Origin: JBLHKT01 sp043101615
GTDB lineage: Bacteria > Planctomycetota > Phycisphaerae > Phycisphaerales > UBA1924
Assembly (NCBI GenBank): GCA_043101615.1
Contig: JBICID010000128.1
Coordinates: 1 to 64,000, forward strand
Length of the DNA stretch: 64,000 nucleotides
Reading direction: 5' to 3'
Shown one piece after another: positions 10,578 through 19,957 of the stretch. The notes beneath the pieces were generated by a model. The model ran no database searches, was not told the DNA's origin, and saw only the letters and a program-made list of their open reading frames with translations. The position numbers were made by a program, and so were the translations under genes. Within the stretch, counting starts at the first letter, position 1. Each line of letters starts with the position of its first letter.

Positions 10578-11741
10578 TCAGGCGCCGGACGGGGCGGACT
10601 CGTGGCGCAGCTGCCCGCAGGCCGCGGCGATGTCGCGTCCGCGGCTCGCCCGGATGTGGCAGTTCAGCCCGCGCTCGCGCAGGATCCTCTGGAAGTGGTG
10701 CACGCTGTCGCCCGCGGGTCTTTCGAAGGGCAGGCCGGCGACTTCGTTGTAGCGGATGAGGTTGATGTTGCCCCGCAGCTTCTTCGCGACGGTGGCGAGC
10801 TGGTTGGCGTGTTCGGGCTGGTCGTTGACGCCAGCAAGGAGAATGTACTCCAGCGTGATCTCGCGTCCGGTCTTCTTGAACCAGGTCTGGCAGGCTGCGA
10901 GGAGCTCGTCGATGGTGGTGTAGTCGCTCCAGGGGATGAGTTTCCTGCGGAGCTCGTCGTTGGGGGCGTGGAGCGAGAGGGCGAGGGTGACGGGGAGCTC
11001 GAGTTCCGCAGCGAGTTTCTCGATCGCTTTGGGCAGGCCGACGGTGGAGACGGTGATCTTGCGGGCCGAGATGCCCATGCCCCACGGTGCTGCCAGAGTA
11101 CGGACTGCCTGCACGGTGGCCCTGAAGATGGCCAGCGGCTCGCCCATGCCCATGAAGACGATGTTGGTGAGCCGGTCCACGCCCTCCAGGCGTGCGAGCC
11201 GCCAGGCCTGCTCGACGACGCGTCCGGCGGAGAGGTTGCCGTCGAGCCCGCCCAAGCCGGTGGCGCAGAACTTGCACCCGACGGGGCAGCCGACCTGGGT
11301 CGAGATGCACGCGGTGCGACGCGCCCCGGTGGGGTCCTCGCTGGGGATCATGACGCACTCGGTCTGGCGGCTGGTGTCGGAGTACGGCATCTCCTGCCCG
11401 ACGATGGGCAGGCGGGTGTCGTGATCGACGCTGGCCTCGGACGCGCTCACGCCGGGATCGCCGGGGGTGAGATCGTCCGGCCACTCGATGAGGAGTTTTT
11501 GCGTGCCGTCGGTGGCGAGCTGGTGGGCGACGGTGGGGCCGGAGAGGAAGACCATCTCGCTGGCGAGCAGGTCGCGGTCCTTGCCCGCGAGGTTGGTCAT
11601 GGCGTGCGGGTCCACGACGCCTTTCTCGTAGACCCATTCGAGGATCTGCTTGGCGCGGAACTTCGGGAGGCCCCTGTCGGCGCACCACGCTCCGAGCGAG
11701 TCGGGCGTGTGGTCGAAGATATGGTCGGCGGGGTGCTGCAC
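10578..11741 (-). CDS. rlmN: Dual-specificity 23S rRNA/tRNA adenine-C2 methyltransferase RlmN
   Basis: Radical-SAM enzyme that makes 2-methyladenosine in 23S rRNA and some tRNAs. 387 residues. The radical-SAM cluster motif GCPVGCKFCATG gives Cys at 152, 156 and 159; GMGEPL follows; the C-terminal block RDIAAACGQLR supplies the methyl-carrying Cys. I place the start at GTG 11741, two bases after the ispH stop; a longer open frame in this phase continues upstream through ispH and is clearly a shadow. The ribosome site is weak, which suggests coupling to ispH translation. Confidence 0.92.
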   Translation of the reverse strand: MQHPADHIFDHTPDSLGAWCADRGLPKFRAKQILEWVYEKGVVDPHAMTNLAGKDRDLLASEMVFLSGPTVAHQLATDGTQKLLIEWPDDLTPGDPGVSASEASVDHDTRLPIVGQEMPYSDTSRQTECVMIPSEDPTGARRTACISTQVGCPVGCKFCATGLGGLDGNLSAGRVVEQAWRLARLEGVDRLTNIVFMGMGEPLAIFRATVQAVRTLAAPWGMGISARKITVSTVGLPKAIEKLAAELELPVTLALSLHAPNDELRRKLIPWSDYTTIDELLAACQTWFKKTGREITLEYILLAGVNDQPEHANQLATVAKKLRGNINLIRYNEVAGLPFERPAGDSVHHFQRILRERGLNCHIRASRGRDIAAACGQLRHESAPSGA

Positions 11742-11743
11742 GA

Positions 11744-12784
11744 TCAGTTCTCTGCGATCGCGAGCGGTTCGGCATCGGCGCCGTAGGTCTTGGCCGAGAT
11801 GGTGGGGGCCTGCACGCGGACCATGCGGTCCTTGTGGTCGATGCCGCGGTCCGCCATGACGTCCTTGAGCGTTTTGGGCAGGCCGAACTCGACCGACTCC
11901 TCGTAGACGTCGGCGACGTAGAGCGTGGCGTCGAAACTGTCCACGAACCAGCGGCAGATCTCGGCGACGAGGTCTTCGGGGGCCGAGGCGCCAGCGGTGA
12001 GCATGACCGTCTCGATGCCGTCGAACCACGATTGGTCCAGCCCGGACACGTCGTCGATGAGCCTGGCGGGCGTGCCCGCGGTCTCGGAGATCTCGGTCAG
12101 GCGCTTGGAGTTGGAGGAGTTGATGGACCCGACAACGAGCGTGAGGTCGCACCTGGGCGCAATCTGTCGCACGGCGTGCTGGCGGTTGGTCGTCGCGTAG
12201 CAGATGTCCTCGGAGGGTGGTGCCTTGATGTTGGGGAAGGCCCGCTTGAGCGCGTCGATGATGATCGCGGCGTCGTCGGTGGAGAGTGTGGTCTGGGTGA
12301 GGTAGACGAGGCGGTCGGGGTCGTGGATATGGAGGTTGGGGATGTCGTCGGGGGTCTCGACAACCTGGATGGCGTCGGGGGCCTCGCCGCGGGTGCCGAT
12401 GACCTCTTGGTGATCGGCGTGACCGATGAGCAGGATCTGGAGTCCCTTGCGGGCGTAGCGGATGGCTTCGGAGTGGACCTTTGTGACCAGAGGGCAGGTT
12501 GCGTCGATGCTGGTGAGATTGCGTGCGTCGGCCTGGGCCCGCACGGCGGGAGAGACGCCGTGGGCGCTGAAGACGACGACCTCGCCCTCGGGGATGTCGT
12601 TGACGTCCTCGACGAAGACGACGCCGCGTGACTTGAAGCGGTTGACGACGTGGGTGTTGTGGACGATGTCGTGGTAGACGTAGACGGGCTCGCCCTGGAA
12701 GACGTCGATGACCTGATCGACGACGTCGATGGCCATCTGGACTCCGGCGCAGAAGCCGCGTGGGTTGGCGAGGACGATCTTCAT
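11744..12784 (-). CDS. ispH: 4-hydroxy-3-methylbut-2-enyl diphosphate reductase
   Basis: Last enzyme of the MEP isoprenoid pathway, giving IPP and DMAPP. 346 residues. Iron-sulfur Cys are at 12 (NPRGFCAGV), 97 (DATCPLV) and 195 (EDICYATTNRQ); VGSINSSNSKRL is the substrate-site block. The start is ATG 12784, where the typical MKIVLANPRGFCAGV N-terminus begins. It is divergent from a squalene/phytoene synthase gene, which uses the products of this pathway, and is followed closely by rlmN. Confidence 0.96.
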   Translation of the reverse strand: MKIVLANPRGFCAGVQMAIDVVDQVIDVFQGEPVYVYHDIVHNTHVVNRFKSRGVVFVEDVNDIPEGEVVVFSAHGVSPAVRAQADARNLTSIDATCPLVTKVHSEAIRYARKGLQILLIGHADHQEVIGTRGEAPDAIQVVETPDDIPNLHIHDPDRLVYLTQTTLSTDDAAIIIDALKRAFPNIKAPPSEDICYATTNRQHAVRQIAPRCDLTLVVGSINSSNSKRLTEISETAGTPARLIDDVSGLDQSWFDGIETVMLTAGASAPEDLVAEICRWFVDSFDATLYVADVYEESVEFGLPKTLKDVMADRGIDHKDRMVRVQAPTISAKTYGADAEPLAIAEN

Positions 12785-12928
12785 GGGCGGGGCGGGTCTG
12801 GTGGTGCTCCGTGGACGGTTCGTGGGAAAGGGGTCTGGTGATGCTAGGGTGAGGGCCCGCTCGCGACCGGGGCCCCGGCGATCGGTACGATGCGTGCGCG
12901 TGGGCGAGTTCAGTGGTTGAGGGAACGG

Positions 12929-13867
12929 ATGCCGACCGAACCGGACAAGAGCGCCAGGCTCTTCGAGAACAAGCTGGACGGGACCGCGGCCGAGATGCTG
13001 AAGCGGTCGCACCACGCCTGCCGGCTGGCGGCCAGGCGTGCCTCGACCACGATCTACCCGGGGCTGCGTCTGCTGCCCGAGCCGAGGCGGTCGGCGGCGA
13101 TCGCGCTGTACACGTGGAAGCGTCGGGTGGACGACGCCGCGGACACGGACGGGCTGGTGGAGTCGCGCCGGGTGGAGCTGGCTCGGCTGCGGGACATGAC
13201 GGCCCGGACGCACGCGGGTCGTCCGCCGTCGAACTCGGAGGACTTCTGGCTGGCGCTGGGGGAGGTGTTCGCGACCTGCGACATCCCGCTGGAGTGGCTG
13301 GAGGCGGTGCTGGACGGTGCGGACTGGGACCTGGCGCGGGGGGTGATCCGGACCGAGCAGGAGCTGGAGCTGTACTGCTATCGGGTGGCCTCGACGGTGA
13401 TGATGGCGCTGGTGCGGATCGTGGGGCTGGCGCAGGGTGCGGACGAGGGCGCCGCCCTCGACCTGGCCAAGAAGCGCGGGCTGGCGCTGCAGCTGACCGA
13501 CATCGTGCGGGACTTCGGCGAGGACTACGACTCGTACCCCAGGCGACAGTACATCCCGGCGGAGGCGTTCCAGGCGGCGGGGCTGAAGCCCAACGCGATG
13601 CGGGTCTGGATGCCCGAGGAGCAGTGCGAGCGTTTGGCGCTCGAGTGGATCGAGCTGGCGGAGGGGGCGTACGCGTCTTCGGAGGGGCTGGAGGGGCTGC
13701 TTGATCCCGGGGCCCGCCGGTGCGTTCGGCTGATGACCGCGCTGGGGCGTGAGACGCTCGCGGAGCTGCGACGGCATCCGTCCCGGATGGTTCGGGGCGG
13801 GCCGGCGGGCGTGAGCGCGGCGAGGCGGACGCGACTCGGGCTCGCGACGCGGTTCACGAAAGCTTAA
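12929..13867 (+). CDS. Squalene/phytoene synthase family protein
   Basis: 312 residues; head-to-head prenyl diphosphate condensation, probably at the membrane surface. The two Asp-rich motifs are present: WKRRVDDAADTD (DD at 68-69) and LQLTDIVRDFGEDYD (187-201), followed by YIPAEAF. Such genes make squalene for hopanoids or phytoene for carotenoids; sequence alone does not separate them, and no hpn or crt genes are adjacent. The ATG at 12929 follows GAGGGAA; the upstream in-frame codons look non-coding. It is divergent from ispH, which supplies its precursors. Confidence 0.88.
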   Translation: MPTEPDKSARLFENKLDGTAAEMLKRSHHACRLAARRASTTIYPGLRLLPEPRRSAAIALYTWKRRVDDAADTDGLVESRRVELARLRDMTARTHAGRPPSNSEDFWLALGEVFATCDIPLEWLEAVLDGADWDLARGVIRTEQELELYCYRVASTVMMALVRIVGLAQGADEGAALDLAKKRGLALQLTDIVRDFGEDYDSYPRRQYIPAEAFQAAGLKPNAMRVWMPEEQCERLALEWIELAEGAYASSEGLEGLLDPGARRCVRLMTALGRETLAELRRHPSRMVRGGPAGVSAARRTRLGLATRFTKA

Positions 13868-13949
13868 CGCGGGGCGGGCGAGGCGGTTCGATCCGCCTGA
13901 ATCCGAGCGAAACGGCCCGGATCTGTTCGCAGTCTGCGAGGCGTGCGGT

Positions 13950-13978
13950 CTGAACACGGGTCCGCGGCGTGCTACACT
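13950..13978 (+). promoter_or_regulatory. Candidate sigma70-type promoter
   Basis: CTGAAC (13950-13955), 17-base spacer, TACACT (13973-13978). It lies about 60 bases ahead of the small membrane protein gene at 14038. Match by eye only. Confidence 0.4.
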
Positions 13979-14037
13979 CGTGCCAGCACGCGCTGGAGCC
14001 GCGTGCGATCGTGTCGGCCCGTTGGAGGTGTGCGCCC

Positions 14038-14439
14038 ATGGGGCAGGTGAAACCCTGGCAGATCGTGCTGATCGTGGTGGCGGTGGTCGTGTGCGGTGTG
14101 TCCGTGGGCATGACGATGTTCGGCGGCGAGCCGATCGCGCTGGGGGACCGGATCGAGATGGCGGACGTTGTGACGGGCGACCGGTACTGGATCGATGTGA
14201 GCGGGAACCGTCGGGGGACGTTCCCGGCCAAGCACCCCGAGACGGGGATGCGGACGCTGGTCCGGATCCACGAGCAGGAGGACGGGACGTGGTCGTCGGA
14301 CGAGATCGGGGCCGCGGCGGGGATGCTGGAGGGGTCCGGGAAGGACCCGCGGGAGTTGTTCGAGGCGGTGGAGTCATTCCAGAACGGGACGATCCGTGTC
14401 AGCCAGGCGGATCCGAAGAAGTACGTCCCCGGGGGCTGA
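14038..14439 (+). CDS. Small single-pass membrane protein, unknown function
   Basis: 133 residues. One hydrophobic segment at about 8-29 (IVLIVVAVVVCGVSVGMTMF), then a soluble domain of about 100 residues with no motif I recognise (ALGDRIEMADVVTGDRYWID is characteristic). The start at 14038 follows GGAGG. Three bases after its stop begins a pseudopilin gene, so they are probably co-transcribed from the promoter near 13973. It could be an accessory of that pseudopilin, but this is only inferred from position. Confidence 0.7.
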   Translation: MGQVKPWQIVLIVVAVVVCGVSVGMTMFGGEPIALGDRIEMADVVTGDRYWIDVSGNRRGTFPAKHPETGMRTLVRIHEQEDGTWSSDEIGAAAGMLEGSGKDPRELFEAVESFQNGTIRVSQADPKKYVPGG

Positions 14440-14442
14440 GCC

Positions 14443-15549
14443 ATGAGAGCGATGAGCATGACGAATTCTGATTCACGAACCGGCGAGAGCCGCGGGTTCA
14501 CGCTGATCGAGCTGCTGGTGGTGATCGCGATCATCGCCCTCCTGATCGGGATCCTGCTGCCGGCGCTGGGCAAGGCGCGCGAGTCGGCGAGGGGGCTGGT
14601 GTGCGCCGCGAGCCAGCGCAACCTGATGCAGTTCCAGCAGTACTACATGAACGACAACCGGGACTACATCTCGAGCCCGAACACCTCTGCGGCGTCGTAC
14701 TTCGTGCTCAACGACAACGGCTCGCTGAACGAGACCGCGACACGCCAGGAGCTGGTGTTCGACACGACCTCGACGACCCCGACCAGCACCCACGACTGGA
14801 TCAGCCCGATCGCGGGCGACTCGCTGAACTGGTCGCCCAACCGGGCGGAGCGGACGTTCCAGATCTTCAACGGCGAGGTCTCCTGCCCGACGACGCGGAA
14901 CATCATCAACGACGCGGTGTACACCAACAAGTCCGTGCCGGACCTGGACGAGTTCGAGCGGATCAACATCGACCGCGGGTACCGGGCCATCAGCTACCTG
15001 ATGTCCTCGACCTGGTTCTCGCAGGGCCCGACCGAGTTCCGGGGCATCGGGCGCGGGGGCGGCGGCACCCGGCTGCCGATCTACGAGCAGTTCTACGCCG
15101 ACACGATCGAGAAGCGCGGTGCGTACCTCCGGGTGGACCTCGTCGCCATCCAGCCCGCGACCAAGGTGCTGTTCGCCGACGGCACGCGGTACCTGGCCAC
15201 CGGCACGGGGCTGGACTTCGACGCCGCGGCCGACCCGGGCTCGTACGGCTCGTTCACCTCGCAGCCCCCGACCAAGAAGTGGTCGACCCCGTGGTCGGGC
15301 GAGTCGCCGAACCCGAGCGTGACGACCCCGGACAACGAGGAGCTGTCGTACCGGCACAACGAGGGGATGAACGCGTCGTACCTGGACGGGCACGTCGACT
15401 TCCTCCGCAAGGAGGAGTCCCGCAACCCGGACCTGTGGCACCCGTCGGGCGCCTCGGTGAACAGCCGCACGGCCCGCAGCCAGCTCCACACCCAGACACT
15501 CGAGTACATCGAGAGCAAGACCCGGGACAACGAGTACGTCATCCCGTGA
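14443..15549 (+). CDS. Planctomycete-type pseudopilin with H-X9-DG-like C-terminus
   Basis: 368 residues. The prepilin leader is ESRG/FTLIELLVVIAIIALLIGI with Gly at -1 and Glu at +5, processed by a prepilin peptidase (one is encoded at 49208). The large C-terminal part ends with RHNEGMNASYLDGHVDF, the H-X8/9-DG signature seen in the many DUF1559-like pseudopilins of Planctomycetes. Three close ATGs (14443, 14452, 14458) compete; I keep the first. Its stop overlaps the GTG of an M20 dipeptidase gene by 4 bases. The role of these solitary pseudopilins is not known. Confidence 0.85.
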   Translation: MRAMSMTNSDSRTGESRGFTLIELLVVIAIIALLIGILLPALGKARESARGLVCAASQRNLMQFQQYYMNDNRDYISSPNTSAASYFVLNDNGSLNETATRQELVFDTTSTTPTSTHDWISPIAGDSLNWSPNRAERTFQIFNGEVSCPTTRNIINDAVYTNKSVPDLDEFERINIDRGYRAISYLMSSTWFSQGPTEFRGIGRGGGGTRLPIYEQFYADTIEKRGAYLRVDLVAIQPATKVLFADGTRYLATGTGLDFDAAADPGSYGSFTSQPPTKKWSTPWSGESPNPSVTTPDNEELSYRHNEGMNASYLDGHVDFLRKEESRNPDLWHPSGASVNSRTARSQLHTQTLEYIESKTRDNEYVIP

Positions 15550-16967
15550 GTGCCCACGCCCCGACCGAGTCCGAGATCGGGGCCTCGCTCGGGCGCCTGT
15601 TCGAGTGGCTCCGCATCCCGTCGGTGAGCACCGACCCGGCATATCGGGGCGACTGCCGGCGCGCCGCGGAGTGGGCCCGTGAGCACTTGTCAGAGTCCGG
15701 CTTCGCGGCCGAACTGCGTGAGACGGGCGAGGTCGGCGGGGACGGGGTCGGCGCCGGGCACCCGATCGTGTGGGCGACCTCCGACGCGGGGGAGGGGTAC
15801 ACCGGCCCGCACGTGCTGTTCTACGGGCACTACGACGTGCAGCCGCCCGAACCCCTGGACCTCTGGCGCAGCCCGCCCTTCGAGCCAGTGCTCGAAGACG
15901 GCGAGCACGGCCAGCGGATCGTGGCCCGCGGCGCGTGCGACGACAAGGGGCAGGTGGCCGGGTTCCTGGAAGCGATGCGCCGCGTGTTCGAGCGGACCGG
16001 CGTCGCCGGCGGGGGCGTGCGCTACACGGTGCTGCTCGAGGGGGAGGAGGAGTCGGGATCGGTGAACCTGGAGCGGTTCGTCGAGGCCCACACCGACGAG
16101 CTCGGGGCCTGCGACGTGTGCGTGATCTCGGACACCGGCATGCTGGGGCCGGGCAGGCCCGCGATCACGTACGGGGTGCGCGGGCTGTGCTACACCGAGG
16201 TCACTCTGCACGGGCCGGACCAGGACCTGCACTCGGGCATGTGGGGCGGCAAGGTGCCCAACCCCATCAACGAGCTCGCGAAGGTGCTGGCGCAGCTGTG
16301 GGACAAAGACCGGCGCGTGACCGTGCCCGGGTTCTACGACTCGGTCCGCCCCGTCGGCGACGACGAGCGTGCGGCCTGGGCCTCGCTCGGTGTAGACGAG
16401 AACGCGGCGCTCAGGGGCATCGGGCTCGGGCCCGAAGGGGGCGTCGGCGAGACTGGTTTCGGCTTTATCGAGCGCGAGTGGGCCCGCCCGACATGCGACA
16501 TCAACGGCATCGTGGGCGGCTACACCGGGCACGGGGCCAAGACCGTCATCCCGGCGAAGGCGTCCGCGAAGGTGAGCTTCCGGCTGGTCGCAGACCAGAA
16601 CCCCGACGACGTCCGGGACGCCTTCTTCGCCTGGCTGCAGGAACGGACCCCGCCCGGGTGCCGCTGGGACCTGCACGACCACGGCGGCGGCTGGCCCGCG
16701 ACGGTCTCAACGGACTCGCCGACGCTGCAGGCGGCCCGGCGTGCCCTCAAGGCGGCCTCGGGGTCGGACGCCGCCCTGATCAAGAGCGGGGGATCGATCC
16801 CCGTCGCGGGCCTGCTGAAGGCCGGGCTGGGCATCGATACCGTCTTCATGGGCTTCGGGCTGGAGGACGACCGGGTCCACTCGCCCAACGAGAAGTTCGA
16901 TCTGGCCTGCTTCGAGCTGGCCATCGCGGCGCACGAGCGTCTGGTCGAGGAACTCCGCCGGGGCTGA
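15546..16967 (+). CDS. M20-family dipeptidase
   Basis: 473 residues, the usual size for M20A/CNDP-type dipeptidases; a two-zinc metallopeptidase, probably cytoplasmic as no signal peptide is seen. Metal and catalytic blocks in order: FYGHYDVQPPEPLDLW, RGACDDKGQ, LEGEEESGS, then the HSGMWGG dimer-domain loop and the late HSPNEKF His. The start is GTG 15546, overlapping the pseudopilin stop by 4 bases (GTGA), so its translation is coupled to that gene, an odd pairing. Substrate unknown; peptides with a C-terminal amino acid are usual. Confidence 0.88.
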   Translation: MSAHAPTESEIGASLGRLFEWLRIPSVSTDPAYRGDCRRAAEWAREHLSESGFAAELRETGEVGGDGVGAGHPIVWATSDAGEGYTGPHVLFYGHYDVQPPEPLDLWRSPPFEPVLEDGEHGQRIVARGACDDKGQVAGFLEAMRRVFERTGVAGGGVRYTVLLEGEEESGSVNLERFVEAHTDELGACDVCVISDTGMLGPGRPAITYGVRGLCYTEVTLHGPDQDLHSGMWGGKVPNPINELAKVLAQLWDKDRRVTVPGFYDSVRPVGDDERAAWASLGVDENAALRGIGLGPEGGVGETGFGFIEREWARPTCDINGIVGGYTGHGAKTVIPAKASAKVSFRLVADQNPDDVRDAFFAWLQERTPPGCRWDLHDHGGGWPATVSTDSPTLQAARRALKAASGSDAALIKSGGSIPVAGLLKAGLGIDTVFMGFGLEDDRVHSPNEKFDLACFELAIAAHERLVEELRRG

Positions 16968-16984
16968 GGGCCCGGGCCGTGGGC

Positions 16985-17254
16985 TCACTCGCCGGGCAGG
17001 GCCTCGCCGACCTCGATGGGCTCGGCAGGCCCGTCGTCGAGGATGTCCACCTCGCCGATGTCCTCGGGGTCGATCTCGCCCTTGGCGACCCGCATGAGCT
17101 GGAGCTGGTACTTGTAGCGGAGGCGCTCGACCTCGCACCGGATGTCCCAGAAGGCGGACTCGGTGCGGAGCACGCCTGCCACGGTGTGCAGGATCGCGAG
17201 CGCGGCCGCGCCCATGATCAGCAGCAACGCCAGAATCTCCGGGGAGAAGCCCAT
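16985..17254 (-). CDS. Small membrane protein, unknown function
   Basis: 89 residues: an N-terminal membrane segment (about 5-28, EILALLLIMGAAALAILHTV), a charged middle (RTESAFWDIRCEVERLRYKY) that may form a short coiled coil, and an acidic C-terminal tail. It has no recognised domain. It lies alone on the minus strand, converging on the M20 dipeptidase gene with 17 bases between stops, and is divergent from the large membrane protein at 17323. Confidence 0.6.
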   Translation of the reverse strand: MGFSPEILALLLIMGAAALAILHTVAGVLRTESAFWDIRCEVERLRYKYQLQLMRVAKGEIDPEDIGEVDILDDGPAEPIEVGEALPGE

Positions 17255-17322
17255 GCCGTGTCGATCGGCTCAGAAAGTGCCGGACTTGACCCGAACCCCC
17301 GTCGCGGGCAGGAACGTATACG

Positions 17323-19905
17323 ATGCCGAACGATTCCCGCGTGAGGACCGACTCCGTGCCCCGACCTCTGATCCGAATCCTGTTGGCGTTGCTGCTGGGC
17401 GTGGCGGGGGTGACGGCCCCGGCGCAGGACGTGGGGACGGACGATTTCGACGGTGATGAGCCGGGCTTCGGCGTGCCCGAGACCGGGGAGGGGGAGATCG
17501 AGCTGGAGGTGGCTCGGTTCGGGGTGGGCAACGTGTCGCGCCCGGGGTCGTGGATCGGCGTGCTGGTGACGGTCCGCGACCTGGAACTGACGCAGCGGAA
17601 CGTGCTCCTGCGAATCGCGGGGTCCGACCCGGACGGCGACGAGCTGCTGATGGACCGGGTCGTGACGACCAACCCCGGCGTGGGTGGCGGTCGCCAGTCG
17701 TTCTGGCTCTACACCAAGCTGGCGTACGACATCGACCGGACCGAGCCGATCACGGTGCGGGCCTACGAGGCGACCGAGTCCGGGGCCGACCTGGAGGAGG
17801 ACCTGGGCTATTCCCCCGGGCGTCTGCTAGGCTCGACCATGCACATCCCGCAGAACGGGATGGTGAGCCTGACCACGGGGCTGTACGGGGTGGTGGGGCA
17901 GCTCCCGCTCGGGCTCAACGCGTACGGCGTGACGCCCCAGCAGAGCGACTACCCGCTGTCCTCGCACGAGCTCACGCGCGTCGTGGACGGGCTGACGACG
18001 GACACCCTCCCGGACGCCTGGCAGGGGCTGTACCCGTTCGACGTGCTGGTGTGGGGTGGCACGATCGGGGCTGGGCGCGACCCCGGGGCCCTGAACACCG
18101 CCCAGGCCAACGCGATCGCGGAGTGGGTGCGGCGCGGCGGGCACTTCATGATCGTCCTCCCGAGCGCGGGGCAGGAGTGGACGGCGTCGGAGGGCAACCC
18201 GCTGGTGGACCTGGACCTCTTGCCGCGTGCCTCTGTCGAGCGGCGTGAGGGCGTGGACCTTGAGCCGTACCGCGACCTGCTGACGCGCAGCCCGAACGTG
18301 CCGCTTCCCGCGTCCGCGACGGTGCACGTGTTCGAGCCGGCGGACGACGCCGAGCCCGGCGAGGCCGACGCGATCCTGAGCGGGCCGGACGGGGACTGCG
18401 TGGTCATGCGACGGCGGGTGGGGCTGGGTGCGGTGACGGTGATCGGGATGGATTTCGAGATCGCGATGTTCCGCGACACGCGCGTGGCCCGCCCGCGCGT
18501 GCTGCCGGAGGCCGAGACGTTCTGGAACCGGGTGCTGGGGCGTCGCGGGGCGGCCTCGGCGGTCGACGGGGCGACGGCGGGGTTCCCGTCCTCGCGACAG
18601 ATCGGGCCGCGCCGGGCGCGGGTGTTCGACGACGCGATCTCGGGCGAGATCGCCAAGTCTGGCACGGCGCTGCAGGGGTTGCTGCTGGCGGTGGTGCTGT
18701 TCTTCGTGTTCTGGATCGTGGCCGGGCCGGGCGGGTTCGCGCTGCTTGCCCAGGCGAAGCTGAAGCGGATGGCGTGGGTCGGGTTCCTGGCGGTCACGGG
18801 CGTGTTCACGCTGGTGGCGTGGACCGGGGCGCTGCTGATGCGTCCCAAGTCGGTGGACGCGTCGCACGTCTCGATGACACTCCAGGTGCACGGCGAGCCG
18901 ATCGAGCGGACACGCTCGTGGGTGAACGTGCTGGTGCCCAAGTACGGCACGGCGCGGATCGAGCTCGACGGGGACGCCGAGGGCGGCACGCGCGCCGGGG
19001 GGGGGCTGATCGCGCCGTGGTCGCCCGCGACGTCGGACCTGGTCACGACGCAGTCCTTCCCGGACAACCGGTCGTACCGGGCCTCGGCCCGCTCGCCCGA
19101 CGCGATGCGCGTGCCCGCCCGCCAGACCGTCAAGCAGTTCGAGATCGACTGGGCGGGCGAGCGTCGGATGGGGAGCATCCGGGTGCAGTCGGCCCCCGGG
19201 GACGAGCCGCGCCTGAACCTGGTGTACGACGAGCAGCGGAGCTGGCACTACCTCGAGGGGGAGCTGGTCCACGACTTCCCGTCGGACCTGACCGAGGTCA
19301 AGATCATCCTCGTGCAGCGTCTGGACCCGATCCGTCCCCGCTTCTCGCCCGCGGACAGCTACGCGAACGTGCAGATCTTCACGCTGGGAAACACGCCCTG
19401 GCAGCCCGACCGGGCCCTGTCGTTGCAATCGCTCACGAACCCGGCCGGAACGATTCCGCGCGACGGCCTGCGGGGTGACACAACACTGATGGACCTGCTG
19501 GAGCGCGGCAAGGACATGGGGTACGGGGCCGGGGTGACAGGCGGCGGGTCCGTGTTGGCCCAGTACTCGGCCCTGTGGGTGCTCAGCCAGTTGCCCCCGG
19601 CGGAGTTCATCGATCGAGACGACGGGGACTTGGTCGCCCTGCGCCGCATGACGCACGGGCTGGACGTGGGGCGGTGGTTCGCCCGCCCGTGCGTGATCGT
19701 GCTGGCCCAGTGCACTACGCAGACACGCGACCCGGAGCGGGCCAACCCCGTGCCACTGCTGGTGGACGGTCGGGCGGCCCCGATGACGGGTCGCAGCATC
19801 GTCGCGTGGGTGTACCCGCTGCCCTCCGACCCGCCGGAGTGGAACCCCCAGACCCCGGGCGCGGGCGAGGGGACGGCGCAGGGCACCACGGGGGACGAGA
19901 TTTGA
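17323..19905 (+). CDS. Large exported membrane protein with GATase1-like domain, partner of ABC ATPase
   Basis: 860 residues. Signal peptide or anchor at about 15-35; a long outside domain to about 445; two membrane segments at about 448-476 and 488-512; a second outside domain to the end. Residues about 240-290 (PFDVLVWGGTIG, then IAEWVRRGGHFMIVLPSAG) resemble the Rossmann-like GATase1 fold used as a binding domain in several gliding/ABC-associated proteins; no catalytic Cys-His pair is evident. It is followed 52 bases later by an ABC ATPase gene, suggesting a joint envelope function, but there is no permease gene. The start at 17323 follows GCAGGAACG. The exact role is unknown. Confidence 0.7.
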   Translation: MPNDSRVRTDSVPRPLIRILLALLLGVAGVTAPAQDVGTDDFDGDEPGFGVPETGEGEIELEVARFGVGNVSRPGSWIGVLVTVRDLELTQRNVLLRIAGSDPDGDELLMDRVVTTNPGVGGGRQSFWLYTKLAYDIDRTEPITVRAYEATESGADLEEDLGYSPGRLLGSTMHIPQNGMVSLTTGLYGVVGQLPLGLNAYGVTPQQSDYPLSSHELTRVVDGLTTDTLPDAWQGLYPFDVLVWGGTIGAGRDPGALNTAQANAIAEWVRRGGHFMIVLPSAGQEWTASEGNPLVDLDLLPRASVERREGVDLEPYRDLLTRSPNVPLPASATVHVFEPADDAEPGEADAILSGPDGDCVVMRRRVGLGAVTVIGMDFEIAMFRDTRVARPRVLPEAETFWNRVLGRRGAASAVDGATAGFPSSRQIGPRRARVFDDAISGEIAKSGTALQGLLLAVVLFFVFWIVAGPGGFALLAQAKLKRMAWVGFLAVTGVFTLVAWTGALLMRPKSVDASHVSMTLQVHGEPIERTRSWVNVLVPKYGTARIELDGDAEGGTRAGGGLIAPWSPATSDLVTTQSFPDNRSYRASARSPDAMRVPARQTVKQFEIDWAGERRMGSIRVQSAPGDEPRLNLVYDEQRSWHYLEGELVHDFPSDLTEVKIILVQRLDPIRPRFSPADSYANVQIFTLGNTPWQPDRALSLQSLTNPAGTIPRDGLRGDTTLMDLLERGKDMGYGAGVTGGGSVLAQYSALWVLSQLPPAEFIDRDDGDLVALRRMTHGLDVGRWFARPCVIVLAQCTTQTRDPERANPVPLLVDGRAAPMTGRSIVAWVYPLPSDPPEWNPQTPGAGEGTAQGTTGDEI

Positions 19906-19957
19906 TCGTGGGGCGACGAGGACCGATCCCGGTCGACCGGGCAGGGAGCACAGCACC

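Noticed and set aside
19007..19015. G tracts of 8-9 bases in coding sequences (also 33839, 36926, 50033, 58580, 61314) as phase-variable contingency sites
   Set aside because: With this base composition about a dozen such runs are expected per 64 kb by chance, and all are in frame in intact genes.
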